A stretch of DNA of 64,000 bases, taken from assembly GCF_040750475.1 (NCBI RefSeq), contig NZ_JABJVY010000017.1, forward strand, positions 1 to 64,000, written 5' to 3'. The position numbers and the translations under genes were made by a program. Position 1 is the stretch's first letter, and the number at the start of each line of letters is the position of its first letter. Below the pieces are notes generated by a model that searched no databases, was not told the DNA's origin, and saw nothing but the letters and a program-made list of their open reading frames with translations. Shown here piece after piece: positions 51,852 to 59,765 of the stretch. Source of the DNA: Amorphus sp040750475. Lineage in GTDB: Bacteria > Pseudomonadota > Alphaproteobacteria > Rhizobiales > Amorphaceae.

Positions 51852-52508
51852 ATGAGCGGCCCCGGCTTCCGCTCCTTTGACTTCACCACCATGACGGGGG
51901 ACGAGTGCTATCGCCTGCTCGCCTCCTCCATCGTGCCGCGCCCGATTGCCTGGATCGTGTCGCGCTCGAGCGACGGCGTTCTCAACGCCGCGCCCTATTC
52001 CTTCTTCAATTGTTTCGGCGGCGACCCACCGACCGTCGCCGCCGGCTTCCTGCCACAGGATCCGATCAAGGATACGCCCAAGAACATCCTCGATACCGGC
52101 GAATTCGTCGTGCATCTGGTGTCGGAGGAGCTCGGCGAGGCGATGAACCTGACCTGCGTCGACGCGCCGCCGGAAGTGGACGAGTTGGCTCTTGCCGGGC
52201 TGGAGACGTTGCCGAGCGTTCAGGTCGGTCCACCGCGGCTTGCGTCCGCCGTCGCGGCCTTCGAGTGCCGGATGGTCCATCATATCTGGACCGGGCCGAA
52301 GCAGCTCCTGGTCGTCGGTACAATCGTCGAGGCCCATTTCCGCGCCGATATCATTGGCGAAGGCGAGCGGCCACGGCTTTCCACCCCGGACATGCATCTC
52401 ATCGGCCGCATGCATGGACGCGGTGTCTATGCCCGTACCACGGACCTCTACGAGATGGATCGGCCGCGCTGGGCCGATATCGGCGGAAAGACGGAGACGG
52501 ACGCATGA
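51852..52508 (+). CDS. flavin reductase-like (DIM6/NTAB) protein
   Basis: The 218-residue protein has the flavin-reductase-like split-barrel: ECYRLLASSIVPRPIAWIVS, LNAAPYSFFNCFGGDPPTVA, and FVVHLVSEELGEAMNLTCVD. Such proteins bind FMN and may supply reduced flavin or act on a substrate directly. It lies between the FAH-family and nitrilase genes and overlaps the latter by four bases (ATGA), so the three are one unit. Confidence 0.9.
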   Translation: MSGPGFRSFDFTTMTGDECYRLLASSIVPRPIAWIVSRSSDGVLNAAPYSFFNCFGGDPPTVAAGFLPQDPIKDTPKNILDTGEFVVHLVSEELGEAMNLTCVDAPPEVDELALAGLETLPSVQVGPPRLASAVAAFECRMVHHIWTGPKQLLVVGTIVEAHFRADIIGEGERPRLSTPDMHLIGRMHGRGVYARTTDLYEMDRPRWADIGGKTETDA

Positions 52509-53428
52509 CCAAGGTGACGCTGGCGGTGGTGCAGGCCGCGACGATCCCCTTCGATGCGGAAGCGGCGACCGACAAATGTGTCGGCCTGATCGCTGAAGCT
52601 GCCACGCGAGGGGCGGAGCTTGCCGTCTTTCCCGAAGCCTTTATCGGCGGCTATCCGAAAGGGCTGGACTTCGGCTGCTCCATCGGCCGGCGCACGCCGG
52701 AAGGCCGCGACGATTTCCGCCGCTATGTGGCCGGTGCGATCACGGTGCCGGGGCCGGAGGTCGACCGGCTGGTCGAGGCGTGTGCCGAAGCGGAGCTCCA
52801 CGCCGTCGTCGGCGTGATCGAGCGCGATGGCGGCACGATCTACTGCACCGCGCTCTATCTCTCGCCGAATGGCTTGCTCGGCAAGCACCGCAAGACCATG
52901 CCGACCGGCTCGGAGCGTCTGGTCTGGGGCTTCGGTGACGGCTCGACGCTGACGGCGGTGGACACGCCGTATGGCAAGCTCGGCGGCGCGATCTGCTGGG
53001 AAAACTACATGCCGATGTTGCGCATGGCGATGTATGCCAAGGGCGTGCAGATCTGGGCCGCGCCTACGGCCGACGACCGCGAGACCTGGGCGTCGACCAT
53101 GCGCCACATCGCCATGGAAGGACGCTGCTTCGTGCTCGGCGCCTGCCAGGTGATGCGCCGCTCCGATTTTCCCGAGGACTATGAAAGCCGGATCGAGGCC
53201 GCGCCCGACGACTATCTCATGCACGGTCGCTCGATCATCGTCGGTCCGCTCGGCGAAGTGTTGGCCGGCCCGTTGGTCGACGAGGAGGGGATTTTAGTCG
53301 CCGAGGTCGAGCTCGACGATCTCGTGGGCGCCAAGCTCGACTTCGATGTCGCAGGCCACTATGCCCGCCCGGACCTCTTCAAGCTCGTGGTTGACGAGCG
53401 GGCGAAGCCTCCGGTCGCGCCGGAGTAG
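52505..53428 (+). CDS. nitrilase-family carbon-nitrogen hydrolase
   Basis: The 307-residue protein has the Glu-Lys-Cys triad of the nitrilase superfamily: VFPEAFIGGYP (Glu), GKHRKTMPTGSERLVWG (Lys) and GGAICWENYMPMLRMAMYAK (Cys). The C-W-E-N-Y-M-P form is that of true nitrilases, which turn aryl or alkyl nitriles into acids and ammonia without a free amide. An arylacetonitrile substrate would fit the aromatic setting. The natural substrate cannot be read from the sequence. It is the last gene of the catabolic series. Confidence 0.93.
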   Translation: MTKVTLAVVQAATIPFDAEAATDKCVGLIAEAATRGAELAVFPEAFIGGYPKGLDFGCSIGRRTPEGRDDFRRYVAGAITVPGPEVDRLVEACAEAELHAVVGVIERDGGTIYCTALYLSPNGLLGKHRKTMPTGSERLVWGFGDGSTLTAVDTPYGKLGGAICWENYMPMLRMAMYAKGVQIWAAPTADDRETWASTMRHIAMEGRCFVLGACQVMRRSDFPEDYESRIEAAPDDYLMHGRSIIVGPLGEVLAGPLVDEEGILVAEVELDDLVGAKLDFDVAGHYARPDLFKLVVDERAKPPVAPE

Positions 53429-53486
53429 CTGGCTGTTCGGCCTTGGCGGTGTCGTTGCGGCCGAAAACCAATGCTCGGAGGCTCCC

Positions 53487-53850
53487 TCAAACTGAGGGGG
53501 CGCGTCGGGCGCGGTTGACTGTCTTGCTCGCCAAAGGCACGAGCGATGTGGCGAGAGTAAGCAGCCAAAAGGCGGCGGTGAGACCGATCGCCTGGGCCGT
53601 GATGCCGATCAGGGCAGGGCCTAAAAGCAAGCCCGCATATCCTGCCGCCGTGACCGCGGCGATGGCCATGCTTTCTGGCATCACCGTTTGCCGTCCAGCG
53701 AGGCTGCACCTCGGCGGACAGCAGCATCCTTATCCCGCCCGCGCCCACGAAGCCTCCAACGCTAAAGACAGCGTGAAAACCGGACATGAGAGGTTTGGCT
53801 GCGGCCCTTTCCACCTCGACCGCATGGACGTTCATTGCGACGTCGCAGTC
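53487..53850 (-). pseudogene. decayed MFS transporter (remnant)
   Basis: Two pieces of one MFS transporter are in different frames. The upstream piece (about 53700-53850) reads AVEVERAAAKPLMSGFHAVF then SVGGFVGAG, a middle segment of YbjJ-like MFS proteins. The downstream piece (53487-53684) reads AIAAVTAAGYAGLLLGPALI and GITAQAIGLTAAFWLLTLAT, the last membrane helices. The N-terminal half and a central section are missing, and two 44-bp repeats lie next to it. The gene is not functional. Confidence 0.75.
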
Positions 53851-53873
53851 GAGCAAATCGGCCCGCTCCTCGA

Positions 53874-53917
53874 GCTTTCCCAGGAAAAGCGGTTCCCACT
53901 TTTCCGTCCGGGAGTGC
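53874..53917. repeat. 44-bp palindrome family, copy 6 (degenerate)
   Basis: GCTTTCCCAGGAAAAGCGG and TTCCCACTTTTCCGTCCGGG follow the family pattern, with changes at the ends. It lies at the broken upstream edge of the MFS remnant. Confidence 0.75.
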
Positions 53918-54071
53918 AGTCTCTCTTTCGGCCGCATGTTCCGGCGCTTCGTGCGAAAGGCACGTCGCTGGAAACTGTTCGACGGACGCCAAAACGACTG
54001 CGATCTGCATCGTTGAGCTGCTCAGACGGGGGGAAGACCCTGTCCGACCGGCTCTCCTGGCATCTCTTTGC

Positions 54072-54140
54072 TGTTTCAGGCGCTGAAACATTCGCCTTTA
54101 TGAGTCCATGACCTAGACCGTTCCGCCTTTTTTGGACTCA
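54072..54140. repeat. two adjacent inverted repeats
   Basis: TGTTTCAG-GCG-CTGAAACA (54072-54090) is a perfect 8-bp hairpin. TGAGTCCA (54101-54108) pairs with TGGACTCA (54133-54140). Together with the 44-bp copies on both sides they fill the 53429-54261 gap, which apart from the MFS remnant has no gene. Confidence 0.5.
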
Positions 54141-54168
54141 CGGAGCGGATCTAAGTTATTGTTTCGAA

Positions 54169-54212
54169 GCGTTTCCGGACGGCCAAACGGTGTCCACTTG
54201 GCCTGGAAACGC
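54169..54212. repeat. 44-bp palindrome family, copy 7
   Basis: Ends GCGTTTCC and GGAAACGC; interior GGACGGCCAAACGGTGTCC then ACTTGGCCT. It lies 49 bp before the glycerate kinase start. Confidence 0.88.
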
Positions 54213-54261
54213 TCTAACGCCTTCTCCGCGGAAGCCGGAGTTAAAGCAAGAGCAGCCGGCA

Positions 54262-55410
54262 ATGCGCAGTGCGACCCGAGATCTGTTGGGTAATCTCTTC
54301 TGGCTGGGTGTGGAGGCTGTCAAAGGCGAAGTTGCCGTCGGCAACTGGGTCTCCACGCAGCAATTGGAGAGGCCGACCCGGATTCTTGCGGTCGGCAAGG
54401 CCGCGCTGGCGATGTTCAACGGACTGCCCGACGACTGGCGTCGCGGTGCCTCCGTATTGATCGTAACGAAAACCGGTCATCTCGGGGAAACCGTCTTCGG
54501 CCACAACGTAGTGGCGCTTGAAACGGCCCATCCGGTGCCCGATCGATCTTCACTGGAAGCCGGCAGACGCGCTTTGGACTTTGTCGAAAGCTGCGGTCCG
54601 AACGATCGGCTGCTGATGCTGGTATCCGGTGGAGCGTCGTCGTTGCTCGAGCATCTGCGAGAGGGCGTCAGCCACGACACCCTCGTGTCGGTCACGACCG
54701 CCGCCCTCGCCGAAGGTGCCGACATCGCCGAACTCAACCGCAGGCGCAATGAACTGTCAGCCGTCAAGGGTGGCCGCCTGCTGTCACAGTTCGGAGGCGC
54801 AAAGGTTGACGTCGCGGCGATTTCGGACGTTCGCGGTGATGATATCGGTGTAATTGGATCGGGCATTGCCGCATGCGCCGAGGCATGTGGGTTCGACTAC
54901 AATTGTGAGATCGTTGCCTCGAACGCGATTGCCCGCCAAGCGATATTGGCGGCTGCGCGAGCCAAAGGCCCCAAGATCGTGGCCGATGGCGAAACGCTCT
55001 ACGGCGATGTTGAGGACGTGGCTGCCGCCATCGCATCGGAGGTCGATCAGGGGGCGAACGGCCTCTACGTCTATGGCGGCGAACCAACGGTCGTGCTTCC
55101 GGAAAATCCCGGTTTGGGGGGGCGCAATCAGACCCTCGCGCTTCTCCTTGCGGCCCATTTTCAAGGTAGAGACGATGTGATCGGATTGGTCGCCGGGACA
55201 GACGGGACGGACGGACCGACCGAGGCCACGGGCGCATTCTTCGATGGAGAGACCTACCAATCTCCCGCAGCGCGCGATGCGCTAACAAGCGCGAATTCGG
55301 CCGAGTATCTTGCGGGCGTTGGCGATCAATTCGTCACCGGACCCACGGGCACCAACGTGATGGATCTGGCGCTAATCCTGAAATCTCCGGGGGGCAGTCG
55401 GGCGGGGTGA
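54262..55410 (+). CDS. glycerate 2-kinase family (DUF4147/GckA) protein
   Basis: The 382-residue protein matches the MOFRL-type glycerate kinases (GckA/TtuD): RILAVGKAALAMFNGLPDDW, HPVPDRSSLEAGRRALDFV, LMLVSGGASSLLEHLREGVS, NRRRNELSAVKGGRLLSQFG, and the C-terminal YGGEPTVVLPENPGLGGRNQ and GTDGTDGPTEATGAFFDGET. It would phosphorylate D-glycerate in serine-cycle, tartrate or hydroxypyruvate metabolism. The start at 54262 is preceded by AGAGCAGCC, a weak site. A frame running up through the 44-bp repeat was not used. The gene is somewhat shorter than GckA (about 420 residues). Confidence 0.88.
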   Translation: MRSATRDLLGNLFWLGVEAVKGEVAVGNWVSTQQLERPTRILAVGKAALAMFNGLPDDWRRGASVLIVTKTGHLGETVFGHNVVALETAHPVPDRSSLEAGRRALDFVESCGPNDRLLMLVSGGASSLLEHLREGVSHDTLVSVTTAALAEGADIAELNRRRNELSAVKGGRLLSQFGGAKVDVAAISDVRGDDIGVIGSGIAACAEACGFDYNCEIVASNAIARQAILAAARAKGPKIVADGETLYGDVEDVAAAIASEVDQGANGLYVYGGEPTVVLPENPGLGGRNQTLALLLAAHFQGRDDVIGLVAGTDGTDGPTEATGAFFDGETYQSPAARDALTSANSAEYLAGVGDQFVTGPTGTNVMDLALILKSPGGSRAG

Positions 55411-55476
55411 ACCGTACCGGCCTCCCCAAAGGAGACAGGTTTTAGCCTCAGGCTCCCTTCGGAGCGAACCGGGCGC

Positions 55477-56892
55477 TTACGATTGCAGCTCTGCGGATCG
55501 TTGCGACGACGCTATGGGCGGATCGGTCCATAGCGATGCGTTTCTGGTGTCTTCGCGTCCGTGCTCCCGATCGTTCCAGACCCAGATCGAGACGGGGCAT
55601 CGGCGGCCGCGCACTTCCGAGTTCTGGCTTTCTGTGAAGGCAGTCAGGAGCTCGGGAGCGCACCTGCCCTCATGGTGGACCGCGTCGATCAAATTGCCGC
55701 TGGCGATCAGAGGGACGTCGTAGCGACGGGTCAGACGCTCGATCCTGCTGGCAACGTTGACGACATCTCCGATCACCGTGAATTCGAGCCGGCGCGTATC
55801 GCCGATGTTGCCGGCAACGACCGGGCCATAGTGAACCCCGATGCCGATCTTGATCAGCGTCGCACCGCGCGCCGTGCGCTTGACGTTCCAACGTTCGATC
55901 TCCCGCAGCATGTCGTGCGCGCAGAGGAGGGCATTCGTCGCGTCCGTGGGCCCGGGCTGCGGCGTTCCGAAGGTGGCCAGCACGGCGTCGCCGATATATT
56001 TGTCGATGGTGCCGTGATGGGCGAATACGATGCGGCACATGCGCTGGTGAAAATTGCGCAACAGCGCAAATGCCCGCTCGGGCTCCATCGTCTCCGCCAT
56101 CGCGGTGAAATCCACGATATCGACGAACAGGACAGCGGCGTTCTGCGCGCGCGGGATGTCGAACGGTCGGTCGGCGCTGGCAAGTTGATCGACCAGATTC
56201 GGCGAGAAATAGCGCACCAGGTTCGAGCGCGCCTGTTCCGTTGCAATCTGCCGCAGCACGAGACGGCGTGAGCGCCACACCGCCGTCGCCAGCAGACCGG
56301 CGACGATCAGCATCAGCACGACCTCGTTCTGCCATTGCACGACGTTGACGAAGTAGGGGCTCAGAAAGCCTTCCGGGTCCGTGAGGCCGTGGCCCACGTC
56401 GGTGATCGTGTCCGGACGCGACCAGATCGCATAGACGCCCACGCTCCACATCGCAGCGGCAGCGACACCGTTCCACAGAACCTGCATCGGCGAATAGCTA
56501 AACGCGGCCCCGGCAAGGAAGACGAAGAAATACAGGAAGTTGTGAAAGCGCAGGGTCATCTGCAGCGGCCAGGTCGTCTCGTACAAAGGATTGGGCGCAA
56601 GCAGTGCGTAGGTCAGCAACGCAGCATCGAGCAGGGCGACGATGGCGATCGCGCCCGTACCCCACCGACCGTAATTGCGTAGCAGGAGCGGCGCTCCGCC
56701 CAGGATGATGAACAGAGCGATCAGGCCGAGATAGTAGAGAACGCGGACGTCGTGGATGCTGTAGATCAGCCACGCCGCGATCGCGAGAAGGGTGACAAGG
56801 CGCAAGCGGAAGGCGAAGCGCAGACCCGCGTAGTCTTCCCGCGAGAAGGCCTCTTTTAGGTATCCGTTTTCTAGCTGTTGCGTTGCCCGCAT
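55477..56892 (-). CDS. membrane-bound class III adenylate/guanylate cyclase
   Basis: The protein (471 residues from ATG 56892; GTG 56931 would add 13) has six hydrophobic segments in the first 220 residues and a C-terminal class III cyclase domain: AVLFVDIVDFTAMAE (first metal Asp), GTIDKYIGDAVLATFG (second metal Asp and the Lys that reads adenine), and EFTVIGDVVNVASRIERLTR with Thr at the second specificity position and the Asn/Arg transition-state pair. These residues favour ATP, so cAMP is the probable product. The membrane part resembles the six-helix modules of rhizobial cyclases. The gene is monocistronic. Confidence 0.9.
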   Translation of the reverse strand: MRATQQLENGYLKEAFSREDYAGLRFAFRLRLVTLLAIAAWLIYSIHDVRVLYYLGLIALFIILGGAPLLLRNYGRWGTGAIAIVALLDAALLTYALLAPNPLYETTWPLQMTLRFHNFLYFFVFLAGAAFSYSPMQVLWNGVAAAAMWSVGVYAIWSRPDTITDVGHGLTDPEGFLSPYFVNVVQWQNEVVLMLIVAGLLATAVWRSRRLVLRQIATEQARSNLVRYFSPNLVDQLASADRPFDIPRAQNAAVLFVDIVDFTAMAETMEPERAFALLRNFHQRMCRIVFAHHGTIDKYIGDAVLATFGTPQPGPTDATNALLCAHDMLREIERWNVKRTARGATLIKIGIGVHYGPVVAGNIGDTRRLEFTVIGDVVNVASRIERLTRRYDVPLIASGNLIDAVHHEGRCAPELLTAFTESQNSEVRGRRCPVSIWVWNDREHGREDTRNASLWTDPPIASSQRSAELQS

Positions 56893-57047
56893 TGTGCGTG
56901 AATCCAATGAACCATTCGTTCGAAAACTCACTCTGGGGTGCTTTGGCGTCCGAAAAGCGACGGGGATAAGAAGAATAAAGGCGCGAATGGGGTCAAAAAA
57001 TTGAGGGGGATCTTGAAAAGACGTGCTTTGATTTGCGGTCGCCCGGA

Positions 57048-57239
57048 TCAGGTAGGTGACCGCAGAGGAGGGGCGGAGATCGGGTCACTCCGAATGCGGG
57101 GGGGCCGACGTAAGCGGGACGGAGAGGATCTGGTTGTCTCCTGCGCCGCGCGTGAGGATTGGGCATGCGCAATGGAGGTCGCTGGGAGGGTGGCAACGCT
57201 CATCGTCAGCGCAAGGACGGTCGTCGCGAACCGGACCAC
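57048..57239 (-). CDS. possible small exported peptide
   Basis: A 63-residue frame from GTG 57239, with GAAAGGA 6 bases upstream, starts with a convincing Sec signal (VVRFATTVLALTMSVATLPA then TSIAHAQS) and continues as an Arg/Pro/Ser-rich tail of about 35 residues. The signal and the ribosome site support expression. The tail resembles nothing known to me and could be a frameshifted remnant. The 57240-57573 part of the gap holds a hairpin and a 15-bp palindrome. Confidence 0.4.
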   Translation of the reverse strand: MVRFATTVLALTMSVATLPATSIAHAQSSRAAQETTRSSPSRLRRPPRIRSDPISAPPLRSPT

Positions 57240-57337
57240 GGCGGTCCTTTCAATGGTTGCTTGTGTCCGGAACCTGCTGAACCGCTTGCGACCACCACCG
57301 GTGCATTCGGTGAAATCCGGGCTTTGCATCGTCAATG

Positions 57338-57362
57338 CTCCCACTTCGACTTGGAGTGGGAG
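57338..57362. repeat. hairpin in the cyclase-HxlR gap
   Basis: CTCCCACT pairs with AGTGGGAG (8 bp, 9-base loop), about 100 bp upstream of the small exported peptide frame. Confidence 0.4.
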
Positions 57363-57374
57363 GAATTACTCTCG

Positions 57375-57389
57375 ATTTGTCCGACAAAT
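57375..57389. promoter_or_regulatory. 15-bp perfect palindrome, GntR-like operator
   Basis: ATTTGTC-C-GACAAAT is perfect over 7+7 bases. TTGTC-n-GACAA is the usual form of FadR-type GntR operators. No GntR gene is in the window. The nearest candidate target is the small exported peptide frame on the minus strand, about 135 bp away. Confidence 0.5.
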
Positions 57390-57573
57390 ATGCCGCACCG
57401 ATATCGCAATGTCGCAGCCCGATCGCGCAACGCGGCCTTTGCGACAGGGTTCTCTGATGTCTCCACCAGGCGAAAAGCGGCATGGCCGCTTCGTCGAAAA
57501 GATCGTTCGGGGGCCAACGGTCGGGTAAGTTCTTTCGCGGAAAAGATATTAAAAATTCAATGTCGATAAGTTT

Positions 57574-58008
57574 CTACGACCCGCGTCTTTCAGACTCTTG
57601 AGCGTCGGCGAAAGCTTTTCTGGCGGCCTGGACCTCGTCATAATGGGTCTCGGCCCAAATCCAGACGCCGCAGAAGGCTTTGCTCAGACTGTCGCCCAGA
57701 GGCGTCAGCGTATAATCGACATGCGGTGGTATCACCGGATAGACAGTACGTAGAACAAGTCCATCTTCCTCAAGGCGCCGCACCGTCTGCGTCAGCATCT
57801 TTTGGCTGATCCCCCCGACAACCTTCCTCAGTTGCGTATAGCGAAGCGTCCCATGCTCGTGGAGCGCTTCGATGATCAGCATTGTCCATTTGTCGGCGAC
57901 CTTGCCGATGATCTCCTCGACCAGCGCCTCGATAGCCGGATCGATTTCCTCGGGAATCGGCTGTTTGCGTTTTGCCTCGATCTCGGGGTCGGCCTCGGCG
58001 CGCCGCAT
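57574..58008 (-). CDS. HxlR-family transcriptional regulator
   Basis: The 144-residue protein has the HxlR winged helix: IIGKVADKWTMLIIEALHEH, LRYTQLRKVVGGISQKMLTQ (recognition helix), and TVRRLEEDGLVLRTVYPVIP with VDYTLTPLGDSL. HxlR proteins often sense electrophiles or reactive carbonyls and control a divergent reductase gene. Here an SDR gene starts 105 bp away on the other strand, the common arrangement. One Cys (AFCGVWIW, about 114) is present and could be a sensor. Confidence 0.93.
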   Translation of the reverse strand: MRRAEADPEIEAKRKQPIPEEIDPAIEALVEEIIGKVADKWTMLIIEALHEHGTLRYTQLRKVVGGISQKMLTQTVRRLEEDGLVLRTVYPVIPPHVDYTLTPLGDSLSKAFCGVWIWAETHYDEVQAARKAFADAQESERRGS

Positions 58009-58113
58009 GCTCCACTCTCCTTTTGGTGCGTATAAATCTTTCGGGTGCCTACTTTCTGGTCGGGAGCATGGAGCCTAAATTTTGCCTTCACAAGTCAGAA
58101 AAACGGCAAATCC

Positions 58114-58881
58114 ATGAGAATGTCAGGCAATACAATTCTGATCACCGGCGGCGGTTCGGGCATCGGCAGGGCACTGGCCCACAGGTTTCATGGCTTCGGT
58201 AACACGGTCATTATTGCCGGGCGTCGCATGGAGGCCCTGCAAGAGGCCGTGGGCAAGCGCCCGCACATGCATGCGATGACAGTCGATATCGAAAACCCGA
58301 AGAGCGTGGCCGATTTCGCAGAACGGTTGCTGGCTGATTATCCGCAACTCAATATCCTTGTGAACAATGCGGGCATCATGCGCTTTGAAGCGCTCGATCG
58401 CTCCCGCGACTTGGTGGATGCCGAAGCGACGATTTCGACGAACCTTTTGGGCCCAATTCGCCTGACGGACGCGTTGATCGAGCATTTGTCGGCCCAGAAC
58501 GGTGCGACAATCATCAATGTCAGCTCAGGTTTGGCCTTCGTGCCGCTTGCCGCCGCGCCGACCTATTGTGCGACGAAGGCGGCGATTCACAGCTACACCG
58601 TGGCGATGCGCGAGGCGTTGGCAGGTCATGTCGAAGTCCTCGAGCTTGTTCCGCCGCTCGTGCAGACCGAACTGACGCCTGGCCAATCGACGCGGGTCGG
58701 GCCCCTGTCCCTCGACGAATTCATCGACGAGGTCATGGACCTTTTTCAGGAACAGCCGACCCCGTGCGAAATCATTGTTGCGCGCGCAGAGTTCCAAAGA
58801 CATGCCGAGGCCGAGCACCGCTTCGACGAAGCGGTCACAATCCTGAACGCTCGCGATCGGGAAAGTCGGGTGGGCGCGTAG
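58114..58881 (+). CDS. short-chain dehydrogenase/reductase (DltE-like)
   Basis: The 255-residue classical SDR has the cofactor motif TGGGSGIGRALAHRF, NNAGIM, the catalytic Ser in IINVSSGLAFVPLA and the YCATK Tyr-Lys pair. GRRMEALQEAV at the end of beta-2 carries an Arg pair after the second strand, which fits NADPH. The sequence pattern follows the DltE/COG3967 group. It is divergent from hxlR, which probably regulates it. The start at 58114 (or 58120) was chosen because the family begins shortly before the glycine motif. Confidence 0.92.
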   Translation: MRMSGNTILITGGGSGIGRALAHRFHGFGNTVIIAGRRMEALQEAVGKRPHMHAMTVDIENPKSVADFAERLLADYPQLNILVNNAGIMRFEALDRSRDLVDAEATISTNLLGPIRLTDALIEHLSAQNGATIINVSSGLAFVPLAAAPTYCATKAAIHSYTVAMREALAGHVEVLELVPPLVQTELTPGQSTRVGPLSLDEFIDEVMDLFQEQPTPCEIIVARAEFQRHAEAEHRFDEAVTILNARDRESRVGA

Positions 58882-59045
58882 CGGCGGCGGTCGCTCACTG
58901 CCCGCATCCCGTAAAATTCCACTTTGCGGACAGCCTGATGCAATTTGGTGTTCGCTCGGCACACTTGAGCGACAAATTGATCGTACCGCCTGTTCCCTGC
59001 CGCGAACGCCGTGCCGCAGTGAATTGTCCAAGAGAGCTCAGGGCA

Positions 59046-59765
59046 ATGCAGGACGCTCCACATGTGGTCGTTGTCGACGATCACCACGATATCCGCGACT
59101 CGGTTCGGGAATATCTTGAGCGCCAGGGCTACAGGGTCAGCGTGGCGGAAGGGGGAGCATCCCTGCGACGGATCCTCGAGCGGCGGTCTGTCGATCTGAT
59201 TATCCTCGATATCATGATGCCGGGGGAGGACGGCATCTCCCTGTGCCGGGAAGTCCGCGCCTCCGGCAATATTCCCATCATTTTCCTGACCGCCGTGGCC
59301 GAAGACACGGATCGCATCGTTGGCCTCGAGCTCGGTGCGGACGACTATCTGGCCAAACCCTTCAATCCGCGCGAGCTTCTTGCCCGCATTCGGGCTGTGC
59401 TTCGCCGGGCGGCCGGGTCTGCTCCGGCGCACGGCATTCTCGATCGCCGCATCGTTCACATCGGTCATTGGAAGGTCGATCTGGGGCGGCAAGAGATCTT
59501 CGGAGACGATGGGGTCGGGATCGCGCTCAGTACGGCGGAGTTTCGTCTTCTGAAGGTGTTCATCGAGCGGCCCGGTGTCGTGCTCAGCCGCGAACAGCTC
59601 CTTGATCTGACGGTTGGAAGAACGGCCGATGTCTTCGACCGCAGCATCGATAACCAGGTCAGCCGCCTTCGAAAGAAAATCGAAGAGAACCCCAAAAATC
59701 CCTCAATCATAAAAACGCATTGGGGCGGCGGTTACAGCCTGTTTGCCGAGGTTGGGTTCGAATGA
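59046..59765 (+). CDS. OmpR/PhoB-family response regulator
   Basis: The 239-residue protein has a receiver domain (VVVDDHHDIRDS with the acidic pair, phospho-acceptor Asp55 in LIILDIMMPGEDG, Lys104 in YLAKPFN) and an OmpR-type winged helix (STAEFRLLKVFIERPGVVLS, then RSIDNQVSRLRKKIEENPKN and the wing THWGGGYSLF). It is coupled to the histidine kinase gene by an ATGA overlap. The frame upstream overlaps the SDR gene and was not used. The pair resembles OmpR-type systems of unknown stimulus next to oxidoreductase genes. Confidence 0.95.
   Translation: MQDAPHVVVVDDHHDIRDSVREYLERQGYRVSVAEGGASLRRILERRSVDLIILDIMMPGEDGISLCREVRASGNIPIIFLTAVAEDTDRIVGLELGADDYLAKPFNPRELLARIRAVLRRAAGSAPAHGILDRRIVHIGHWKVDLGRQEIFGDDGVGIALSTAEFRLLKVFIERPGVVLSREQLLDLTVGRTADVFDRSIDNQVSRLRKKIEENPKNPSIIKTHWGGGYSLFAEVGFE

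Noticed and set aside
56938..57528. 196-residue plus-strand frame between the cyclase and hxlR genes
   Set aside because: No ribosome site or domain, and the composition is mixed. The opposite-strand small exported frame is better supported.
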